A stretch of 64,000 nucleotides of DNA, from the NCBI GenBank assembly GCA_964649825.1, contig CAZYQW010000075.1:1-64000 (forward strand), written 5' to 3'. Below are positions 57,389-64,000 of the stretch, piece by piece. The stretch is from CAZYQW01 sp964649825. GTDB taxonomy: Bacteria > Planctomycetota > B15-G4 > JADJEK01. The stretch's first letter is position 1, and every line of letters starts with the position of its first letter. Both the position numbers and the translations under genes were made by a program. Under the pieces are notes generated by a model. The model did no database searches. It was not told the origin of the DNA and saw nothing but the letters and a program-made list of their open reading frames with translations.

Positions 57389-58552
57389 TCAGTGCGATGC
57401 GCGCGAGCCGACCCGCGCGATCTCGGATCGAACCTCGTCGGAGAGAGGGGGAACCGCGGCGAGCCGGCCGGCCACCTCCGAGTATGCGTCGACGAGCTCG
57501 GCGGGCCCCTCGCGGAGAACCGCACGCATTCGGTCCGGTGCGCCGAAGCGCACGACCGCGTCGACCATCAACGAGACCACGTACGTCCCCCAGCGTTGCT
57601 TGCGGGGACCGTTCAGGGCCGACCAACGCAGCGCTCTCCGGGCCTCTGGATCGGCTTCATCATCGAACAGCATGAGGACGTTTTCCCCGAAACGACGCGT
57701 CAGCCCGCGCGCCTCGGCGTCGAACGCGGGGGTCCGCCGGCCCTGATCGTCGAACCGCTCCTCCTCGGGGAGCGACAGGTATCCCGCGACGCCCTCGGTC
57801 AGGAGCACCAGGAGGAACCGCCCCGCGTCGTGCGTGGTGGCCTCCGCCCACGCCGGGGTCTGATCCGCGTAGCTCTCGAAGCGAACGATGAAGAGCTCCG
57901 GCGCCACGATCCGAACCAGTTCCTCGCCGACCGCGTCCCGCTCGTACCTTCCCGTCCGCTGGAACACGTCGAGGAAGAGCTGTCGTGCGTCGAGCAACAG
58001 AAGCCGTTCGTCCTCGATCGGCACGAGCGCGGTGGGTCGCTCCGGCGGGAGCCCGACGACGATCCACACGTGAAGGGGCGGGCCATCGCCGGCTTCCTCC
58101 GGAAGGAGGCGCTGCACCCGGCTCTTGACCACGTCCTCGCGCGACTCGAGCTCGAGCGCGAGATCGTCGACGCGAGCCCGAGCGTCGTCGAGATGCCGGC
58201 GCGCCTCGACGAAGGCGAACGCGTCGTCGACGGCGTCCTCGTCGGTTCCCGCGCGTCGAAGCTCGTCGCGGGCCCGGTCCTCGCCGACGTCGATCGCGTA
58301 CGCGAGGTGCGACAGGACGCGCTCGACGCCGGGGGCGGGCCGGGCGCCGCCGAGCACGTCGAGCACGGCTCGAGCCGGCGCCGCGTCGACCTCGATTCGA
58401 CCTTCGATCGGAGGAATGGACGCGGCCCGCGCCGGCGGCCCTTCGGTCGCGAACGACGACGCCGCGGCGTCCGCCCGCGGCGGTGGCGGGGACGGGCGCG
58501 GCGCCGAGCACGCGACGAGCAGGATCGCGGCCACGGCGGAGACGATTCGCAT
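57389..58552 (-). CDS. Lipoprotein related to HExxH metallopeptidases, active-site histidines apparently lost
   Basis: 387 residues. ATG 58552 overlaps the upstream gene's TGA. Lipoprotein signal MRIVSAVAAILLVAC. Helices at about 60-140 are followed by VRIVAPELFIVRFESY and, 25-30 residues later, FLLVLLTEGVAGYLSL. The latter is the EGxA-type third-ligand block of secreted gluzincins (DUF2268/DUF5700-like). The expected HELFH at the first block reads PELFI, so both zinc His are replaced. I read this as a pseudo-enzyme. The C-terminus (GPAELVDAYSEVAGRLAAVPPLSDEV) is helical. Partners: the LamG-like gene upstream and the carbonic anhydrase gene downstream. Confidence 0.55.
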   Translation of the reverse strand: MRIVSAVAAILLVACSAPRPSPPPPRADAAASSFATEGPPARAASIPPIEGRIEVDAAPARAVLDVLGGARPAPGVERVLSHLAYAIDVGEDRARDELRRAGTDEDAVDDAFAFVEARRHLDDARARVDDLALELESREDVVKSRVQRLLPEEAGDGPPLHVWIVVGLPPERPTALVPIEDERLLLLDARQLFLDVFQRTGRYERDAVGEELVRIVAPELFIVRFESYADQTPAWAEATTHDAGRFLLVLLTEGVAGYLSLPEEERFDDQGRRTPAFDAEARGLTRRFGENVLMLFDDEADPEARRALRWSALNGPRKQRWGTYVVSLMVDAVVRFGAPDRMRAVLREGPAELVDAYSEVAGRLAAVPPLSDEVRSEIARVGSRASH

Positions 58553-59637
58553 CAGGGGCGGATCAGCCTCACGTCGTGCGACACCATCTCGCGGCCGGGC
58601 ACGACCAGATCGACGCGCAGGTGGTCGATCTCCTCGGAGACCTCGACCATCAGCGGGCGGGCGGCCGGACCGCCCGGCACGACGCGATCCAAGAAGCGGT
58701 CGTTGACGACGTCGTAGAGCACCAGGCTCGGCCACTCGTCCCGGATCCCGAGGAGCGCGTCGACCTCGACGCGGACCGCGCCGGTCACCGTGAACGGACC
58801 GAACGGTCCTTCTCCGGCGACGGTCCGACCGTCTTCCCCGACTTCGTCGAGCTCGGTCACCCTCATCGCGAGGTACGGGCGGATGCCGGCCTCGGCCAGC
58901 GCCTGCTCGAGCAACGGGATCTCCTCGGCGGGGCGACGGACGCCCCACGTTCGGACGGTGATCGGCGCATCCGCTTCGCCGTCGATCGCGACGCGGTACT
59001 CGGCGTCGATTCGCGACGGGGGCGGATCGAGAAGACGGAACCTCTCGAGCGGCAAGCCCGCGAGACGATCGATCCGTGCGGTGTCGGCGCCCTCCACGTG
59101 GACGACGTCGCTCCACGCGAGGCGCTTCACGACGACCTCATCGATGCGCACCGCCCCGTTGTCGACGGCGATCGCGACGGCACCGCCCCCGAGCGGAGTC
59201 CGGTCGAGGAGATCGGCCACCGGCCGCCCGTCGATCCACGCCTCGAGGGCGCCGCCGCGGCTGACGACCCGGAGCACGAACGACTCCAACGGCAGGCCAG
59301 CGAGCTTCCGCACCGACTCGCGCCCGCCGCGCGACAACCCGAGCCGCGGCTCGGGTTCCGACTCGATCCGCACCTGCACCTCGTCGGCGATCTCGAGCGC
59401 GAGCCGCGCTCCGGCGTCGAGGCGGGCGACGAGCTCGATCGAGAGGTCGCCGAAGACCGGTCGCGTGGACTCGACCCGCCCCTCCTTCACGACGAGCGCT
59501 CCCTGATCGATGAAGGCGTCCCCGGATGTCACGTGGAACGTCTCCATCGCGGCGTCGAAGGCGTCGCGCAAGAGATCGGTGCCGCCGAGCCCGCCGGACC
59601 CGCCGAACACGGAGAGAACGAGGAGCAGTGCGTTCAT
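58552..59637 (-). CDS. Secreted beta-sandwich protein (DUF1080/LamG-like), function unknown
   Basis: 361 residues with a short signal peptide (residues 1-15). Residues about 40-170 resemble a DUF1080/concanavalin-like sandwich, with repeated phrases LDAGARLALEIADEVQVRIESE, GLPLESFVLRVVSRGGALEAWIDGRPVADLLD and GLPLERFRLLD. The recurring GLPLE-x-F motif suggests two internal repeats. The rest is beta-rich with no catalytic motif seen. It is the first gene of a minus-strand cluster, overlapping the next by one base. It probably binds carbohydrate or a surface polymer, but this is inferred only from the fold impression. Confidence 0.6.
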   Translation of the reverse strand: MNALLLVLSVFGGSGGLGGTDLLRDAFDAAMETFHVTSGDAFIDQGALVVKEGRVESTRPVFGDLSIELVARLDAGARLALEIADEVQVRIESEPEPRLGLSRGGRESVRKLAGLPLESFVLRVVSRGGALEAWIDGRPVADLLDRTPLGGGAVAIAVDNGAVRIDEVVVKRLAWSDVVHVEGADTARIDRLAGLPLERFRLLDPPPSRIDAEYRVAIDGEADAPITVRTWGVRRPAEEIPLLEQALAEAGIRPYLAMRVTELDEVGEDGRTVAGEGPFGPFTVTGAVRVEVDALLGIRDEWPSLVLYDVVNDRFLDRVVPGGPAARPLMVEVSEEIDHLRVDLVVPGREMVSHDVRLIRP

Positions 59638-59792
59638 GCGCGGAGTCGATCAGGAATCGCGCGCTCGGTCAATGACCGTACGGGGATGGCACGGGACCCG
59701 CCCGGCCGGAGTCGCGGCGAAGCGTCCGATCGCGAATCGTCTGCGGTTCTGATGATGGCGTCCCGGCCGTCGATTCCTACGCTCTGGAGACC

Positions 59793-60674
59793 ATGACCAC
59801 GATCACCACGTGCGGGAGCTGCGGCGCCCTCGTCGACCCGAAGGCGAAGCGATGCCACCAGTGCGGGCGCCTCTGGCCGGCGCTCCTCGGGCTGCGACCC
59901 GGGCTCGACCGCCTGTTCTCGCGTGAGCACTCCTTCTCGAAGCCGTTCGCGCTCTTCCTCGTCGTCGTCTACCTCGCGACGGTGCTCGTCGGGCAGCGGA
60001 CCGGCAACGTCGGCCCCGGCCTTCTCGAGAAGTTCAACCCCGGACCGGGCGTCACGTTGCCGGCTGGCGTGGCGTACACGCCGTTCATCCTGGGCGGCGA
60101 CTGGTGGCGGACCATCACCGCGTGCCTGCTTCACGCCGGGATCGTCCACATCCTCTTCAACTGCTTCGCGCTCTTCAACCTCGGCCGGATCGTCGAACAG
60201 ATCTACGGCAACGCGCGCCTGACGATCGTGCTGTTCGTGTCCGGCGTGGTCGGCTACGTCGTCGGCCTGCCGTTCGTGCCGATGTCGCTCGGCGCGTCCG
60301 GCGCGATCTGCGGGCTCATCGGTGCGGTGCTGGCGTTCGGCTTTCGGCGCGGCGGCACCCACGGCGAGATGATCCGCGGGCAGGCTCTCCAGTGGATCCT
60401 CTACCTCGCCGTCTTCGGCTTCGTGGTGTCGGGGATCAACAACTACGCCCACTTCGGCGGCGCGGCCGGCGGCTTCGCGGCGGCGTGGTTCTTCGACGCC
60501 CATCAGCTCCAAAAGGGGAAGGAGAGCGACCGCGCGCGGCTGATCGCGATCGCGTGCATCCTCGTCACGCTCCTCGCGATCGGGATGGCGTTCTACACGA
60601 TGGCGACCCGCGTCTACCTCGTGCGGACGGACGGTGCGGGGAACTTCCTCGAGTTCACGTACAAGGCCCGTTAG
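59793..60674 (+). CDS. Rhomboid intramembrane serine protease with N-terminal zinc ribbon
   Basis: 293 residues. The first 30 residues hold two CxxC pairs (CGSCG and CHQCG), a zinc ribbon at the cytoplasmic side. Six to seven helices follow. The catalytic Ser is in SLGASGAICGLIGAV (GxSG motif), the His in NNYAHFGGAAGG. HILFNCFALFNLG is the usual helix-2 block. It cuts other membrane proteins within the membrane. It has a plus-strand gap on both sides and is divergent from the LamG-like gene. Confidence 0.93.
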   Translation: MTTITTCGSCGALVDPKAKRCHQCGRLWPALLGLRPGLDRLFSREHSFSKPFALFLVVVYLATVLVGQRTGNVGPGLLEKFNPGPGVTLPAGVAYTPFILGGDWWRTITACLLHAGIVHILFNCFALFNLGRIVEQIYGNARLTIVLFVSGVVGYVVGLPFVPMSLGASGAICGLIGAVLAFGFRRGGTHGEMIRGQALQWILYLAVFGFVVSGINNYAHFGGAAGGFAAAWFFDAHQLQKGKESDRARLIAIACILVTLLAIGMAFYTMATRVYLVRTDGAGNFLEFTYKAR

Positions 60675-60905
60675 GAGAGCGCGTCACGACGCGGGAATCG
60701 GGGCATCCCCGCCGGTGCCTGCTCCGAACGACGCGACCTGACGCGCCGGGCGAAGCAGAAGTTGCTCGACTTCGCGAAGAGAGGCCACGGAATCGGGCCG
60801 TATCCCGTTAGCCTCGTCTCCGGTCGTTCCGGGGTTCCCGTGCGCGCACGCGGGCGGACCCTGCCGTCTTCACTGCCCATCGGAAGCACCTTGAAGGAGA
60901 GATCC

Positions 60906-62600
60906 ATGCAACATCGCAGCGGGATCGCCACGTTCCTGTCGTTCGCGACCCTCCTCCCAAGCCTCGGCGCCCAGACCACGATCTTCTCGAACGTCGCCAG
61001 CTCGCCGACGTCGGACGTTCCCGGCTACCCAGGGCTCAAGTTCACTTCCGGCACGAGCACGGTCACGTTCGTGCGCCCGTTCGGGAGCCCCAACGGCAAC
61101 TGGATCCTGACCGCCGACACCGACACCGGCAGCACCACGGACGACGAGGTGCTGATCGTGAACGGCGTCGTCGTGCTCAAGGAAGGCGATCCCGCCCCGT
61201 GGGACGTCGCGAGCATGCTGGGGCCGTTCGACACGCGCGTCGACGTCAACGACGCCGGCGAGTACGTCTTCTCGAACAACACGACGGCCGCCGCGAACGA
61301 CGACTACGTCGTGAAGGTCACGGCCGGCCCGACGTTCAACGTCGTCGCCCAGGAGGGGAGCCCGATGGCGAGCATCGCCAGCGCCTCGTACGACGACACG
61401 CTGGACTCGGCGTTCCTCGCCGGAGCGAACGTCGGGCTCCAGGCCGACGGCGTCGACGGCGGCGGCATCACGACCTCCGACGACGAAGTGTTCGAGATCG
61501 GCCCCATGGTGATTGCTCGGGAGGCGATCACGCAGCCCGGCGGGCAGTTCACGGCCACCGTCGAGTTCGACGACAACATCGACTTCGAGGAGATGTGGTC
61601 GGACGCGACCGGCACGAACGTCCTCTACCAGGGCGACCTCACCGGCTCGACCTCGACGGACGACGTGGTCGTCGTCAACGGCAACGTCGTGATCCAGGAG
61701 GGCTTCGTCATCCCCGGCTCCGGCTTCGCGGACCCGATCGATTCGAGCGGAATCCTCGGCGCGACGATGGATGCCGGCGGCAATTGGTACGCGCGCGGGA
61801 ACAACGCCACGACCGAGCTCGACTGGCTCCTCCGCAACGGCGTCGTGGTCGCGTCGGTCGGAGCTCCGGTGACGCCGGGCGCGACCGAGCTCTGGAGCGA
61901 CACGGATTTCGCGGCCTGCTTCTTCGCGCACACGGGCAACGGCACCGGCGACTTCATCACGGCGGGCGTGACCGACAACGACTCGCGCTACAACGGCATC
62001 ATCGTCTGGAACGGCGTCCAAGTGGTCTGCCGCGAGGGCGACCCCGTCGACGTCGACAACGACGGGATGTTCGACGACGGGCTCTACATCAACACCTTCG
62101 GCGACGACGACTTCTATCTCTCCGACGCCAACGAGCTCTACTTCACCGTCACGCTGCGCGACGTCACCGCGACGACGGTCGCGACCGCGTTCCTCCGCAA
62201 GGACATCGCGCCGTGCCCGGGTGGAACGATCCGCAAGTACGGGACCGGCTGCGCCGGCTCGACCGGATCGGCGCCGGAGCTCAGCGTGCTCGGCTGCGCG
62301 ACGCCGGGCGGCAGCGTGACGCTCGCGATCACGGACGGACTCCCGAACAGCACCGCCCTCGTGTTCCTGGGCGCGGTCGAGGTGGCGCTGCCGATCGGCG
62401 GCACCGGCTGCACCCTGCTCGTCAATACCCCGCCGCTCGTCATCGGCGTTCCTCTCGACGGGGCGGGATCGCTCACCGCGCCGACCGTGATCCCTGCGAA
62501 TACGCCGTCGGTCTCCGCCTTCGTGCAGGTGTTCAACGCCGACGCCGGCGCGCCGGCCGGGTTCACTACCTCGAACGGTGTCGAGATCCCGATCCAGTAG
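60906..62600 (+). CDS. Secreted protein with a 'YGTGC'-type C-terminal domain
   Basis: 564 residues from ATG 60906 (AAGGAGAG upstream). Signal peptide 1-22 (ending SLGAQ). The body (30-460) is a repeating all-beta array rich in Asp/Thr/Gly, with phrases like DDEVLIVNGVVVLKEGDPAPWD, DDYVVKVTAG, DDVVVVNGNVVIQEGF and NGIIVWNGVQVVCREGDPVD, consistent with a propeller (DUF7453/NHL-like impression). The end domain (about 455-564) starts CPGGTIRKYGTGCAGSTGSAPEL and contains GTGCTLLVNTPP and FVQVFNADAGAPAGF. I associate this end domain with many secreted proteins of planctomycetes, perhaps as a sorting or surface-attachment domain. Confidence 0.65.
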   Translation: MQHRSGIATFLSFATLLPSLGAQTTIFSNVASSPTSDVPGYPGLKFTSGTSTVTFVRPFGSPNGNWILTADTDTGSTTDDEVLIVNGVVVLKEGDPAPWDVASMLGPFDTRVDVNDAGEYVFSNNTTAAANDDYVVKVTAGPTFNVVAQEGSPMASIASASYDDTLDSAFLAGANVGLQADGVDGGGITTSDDEVFEIGPMVIAREAITQPGGQFTATVEFDDNIDFEEMWSDATGTNVLYQGDLTGSTSTDDVVVVNGNVVIQEGFVIPGSGFADPIDSSGILGATMDAGGNWYARGNNATTELDWLLRNGVVVASVGAPVTPGATELWSDTDFAACFFAHTGNGTGDFITAGVTDNDSRYNGIIVWNGVQVVCREGDPVDVDNDGMFDDGLYINTFGDDDFYLSDANELYFTVTLRDVTATTVATAFLRKDIAPCPGGTIRKYGTGCAGSTGSAPELSVLGCATPGGSVTLAITDGLPNSTALVFLGAVEVALPIGGTGCTLLVNTPPLVIGVPLDGAGSLTAPTVIPANTPSVSAFVQVFNADAGAPAGFTTSNGVEIPIQ

Positions 62601-62883
62601 ACGCGACGAGACTCGGAGCAACGACGAGTTCCCGGCGCACGGCGAGCGCGCTCGTCGTGCGCCGCGCCGTCGAGGGCGATCACCCGCGCCCATCCCTCCT
62701 GAAGAACCTCACGGCGTTTTCGGTCGCACCCAACGGCGAACAAAGGAACGCGTACTCTCACGCGCGGGTCGAGCCCGGCCAGACGACCGCCGTCGAGGTC
62801 GAGTTCGCCGAGTCGGTCCCGTGTTCACCGCCGACCTTTGCCGCACGGTTACCGCTGCGACCGTGACCGGTACACACCATTTG

Positions 62884-63675
62884 ATGTCCAAAAACGATAC
62901 GGCCGTCCGGGCGCTCTCCCTCGTCCTCCTCGGCCTGACCGGTGCGGTCACCTCGAACACGTGCTCCGATCCTGAGTCGCGTTCGAGCGAGTTCGCCCCG
63001 TCTCCAGCCCCCGCGAGTCCGACCGCGATCGGGTTCGATGACACGGTGCTCGATCCGGTCGCGCAGGCAAGCGACCGGGCCGAGGGCGTAGCGATGACTG
63101 CGGTGCCGTCATCCCGCCTTTCGGTGCGTGTCGTCCGCGCCGCGACCGACGAACCCCTGGCGGACGTCGAGATCAGCGTGGCGTCCGATGCCAACCGCGT
63201 CCTTCTGCGGGCGCGGACGTCCGCCGACGGCTCCGCCGTGGTCGCCGCGCTCGCCGCCGGCGTCTACACGGTCTCGGTGACGGCGACGCTCGACGGCACG
63301 ACCGTGCACGACCACATGGAGGTCACAATCGCCGGCGACCGCGATCGGCTCGTCGACTTTCGGCTGGCACCGGCGGGATCGATCGAGCTGGTCGCTTCGA
63401 TCGACGGCGACCCCGCCGTGGCCGAGTTGCGCGTCGTCCTGACGTCCGACCTCGGGGGACGCCTCGTCGCGTCGACCTCGGGCCTGAGCGGGGCGCGGGC
63501 GATCGAGCGCGCCGAAGACGGGCGCTATGTGCTCCGCGGGATCCACGCGGGACGCTACACGCTCGAGTTGGAAGCGGCGCTCGCGGGAACGGACGACGTC
63601 GTCCGCCATGGTCGCGCGTACGCCGCGGTGCGGGCCGGCCGGATCACCGTCGTCCCCGTCACGCTCGGTGCGTAG
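62884..63675 (+). CDS. Secreted carboxypeptidase-regulatory-like (prealbumin-fold) protein
   Basis: 263 residues from ATG 62884. A signal-like helix (ALSLVLLGLTGAVTSNTC) with a Cys is followed by a Ser/Pro linker and two domains of the transthyretin/carboxypeptidase-regulatory fold. The first, about 80-150, reads LSVRVVRAATDEPLADVEISVASDANRVLLRARTSADGSAVVAALAAGVYTVSVTA. The second, about 160-250, contains GSIELVASIDGDPAVAELRVVL and RYVLRGIHAGRYTLELEAALAG. Such domains are accessory or carbohydrate/protein-binding parts of surface proteins. It is plus-strand and converges on the truncated coiled-coil gene at the window end. There is no good ribosome site. Confidence 0.6.
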   Translation: MSKNDTAVRALSLVLLGLTGAVTSNTCSDPESRSSEFAPSPAPASPTAIGFDDTVLDPVAQASDRAEGVAMTAVPSSRLSVRVVRAATDEPLADVEISVASDANRVLLRARTSADGSAVVAALAAGVYTVSVTATLDGTTVHDHMEVTIAGDRDRLVDFRLAPAGSIELVASIDGDPAVAELRVVLTSDLGGRLVASTSGLSGARAIERAEDGRYVLRGIHAGRYTLELEAALAGTDDVVRHGRAYAAVRAGRITVVPVTLGA

Positions 63676-63698
63676 CCGGCCCGCGTCGACTTCGCCAC

Positions 63699-64000
63699 TT
63701 ACTTCAACGCGTACTCCAGAATGAACTCCTGCAGCATCCGATCGAGCGTGCCGCGCTCGATCGCGAGCTTCTGCTCGATCTCCTTGATCTCCGTCGTGAG
63801 GGAGCTCACCGTCTCCTCGTCGTTCTTCAACTGCTCGACGTACGCGCGGCGCAGGTCCTTCTCCTCGTTGCTCTGACCGAGCGCCTGGAGGTTCCGGCGG
63901 ATGCGATCCTGGTTCCGGCCGATCTCGTCGAACTGCGCGCGGCGCATCTGGATCGCCTGCTCGAGGGCGACGATCCCCTCCTTCTGGTCGACGACGCTCC
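63699..64000 (-). CDS. Coiled-coil C-terminus of a larger protein (partial at window edge)
   Basis: The minus-strand frame ends at 63699 and stays open to the window edge, so only the last 100 or so residues are visible. The sequence is a charged coiled coil: QMRRAQFDEIGRNQDRIRRNLQALGQSNEEKDLRRAYVEQLKNDEETVSSLTTEIKEIEQKLAIERGTLDRMLQEFIL. I recall similar tails (RIRENLKALGDS-type) on DUF4139-type or unknown large surface proteins, but I cannot assign it. It converges on the gene at 62884. The N-terminal domains lie outside. Confidence 0.6.
   Translation of the reverse strand, partial: SVVDQKEGIVALEQAIQMRRAQFDEIGRNQDRIRRNLQALGQSNEEKDLRRAYVEQLKNDEETVSSLTTEIKEIEQKLAIERGTLDRMLQEFILEYALK

Overview
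The window is about 64 kb of high-GC bacterial chromosome, densely coded on both strands, with many GTG and TTG starts and many ATGA/GTGA/TGATG stop-start overlaps. No rRNA, tRNA, CRISPR array, integrase or insertion sequence was found. The gene content suggests a Planctomycetota-like or other deep-branching Gram-negative bacterium. It includes large secreted proteins with Ig-like and glycine-rich regions, an FG-GAP fragment, a 'YGTGC...' carboxy-terminal domain, several membrane-anchored alkaline-phosphatase-superfamily enzymes, a SUF-type Fe-S system, MltA, and many secreted metallopeptidase-like proteins. The phylum is an inference and no marker gene in the window proves it.

Region by region. 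1-4.2 kb: end of a peptidoglycan amidase, a TlpA-type thioredoxin whose first active-site Cys is replaced by an in-frame TGA (probable selenocysteine), a membrane-anchored unknown and a secreted M64-type peptidase. 4.4-6 kb: a translationally coupled pair, a small aromatic-rich protein plus an ImmA/IrrE-like protein, which looks accessory. 6.1-21.6 kb: envelope genes, with three AlkP-superfamily phosphodiesterase-like proteins, a PAPS synthetase (Sat-CysC fusion) divergent from a sulfotransferase, a membrane protein of EMC3/TMCO1-like layout, a small ribbon-helix-helix protein, an SRPBCC protein and a DUF418 protein. 21.9-28.3 kb: a complete regulator-sufBCDSU-DUF59 operon. 28.3-37.2 kb: a secreted gluzincin-like protein, then a five-gene minus-strand operon (adenosine deaminase-like, shikimate kinase, HEAT protein, TrkA, TrkH) and a lone lipoprotein gene with a possible leader attenuator. 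37.7-38.1 kb: a decayed NCS2 purine permease. 38.4-43.6 kb: archaeal-type methionine aminopeptidase, an active HtrA-like protease, a coupled double pseudo-protease with both triads lost, and an FprA-type ferredoxin-NADP reductase. 43.6-48 kb: class IV aminotransferase, zinc-ribbon protein, TPR-like protein, DUF488 protein and two Hsp20 genes. 48.2-64 kb: a 1077-residue secreted Ig-like/Gly-rich protein, FmdB-like, FabI, TPR and propeller proteins, a membrane hydrolase, MltA, alpha carbonic anhydrase, a degenerate metallopeptidase-like lipoprotein, rhomboid protease and further secreted proteins.

How the genes may work together. The sulfate-activation enzyme feeds the neighbouring sulfotransferase, and the AlkP-type enzymes act outside the membrane on phosphate or sulfate esters, so 7-20 kb may serve modification of an extracellular polymer. 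HtrA, its dead tandem paralogue, rhomboid, M64 and other peptidases, MltA and the amidase point to heavy investment in envelope turnover. The strongest novel signals are the WUPPC selenoprotein with its downstream hairpin, the double-dead HtrA tandem coupled to an intact HtrA, and the small-protein/ImmA-like pair.
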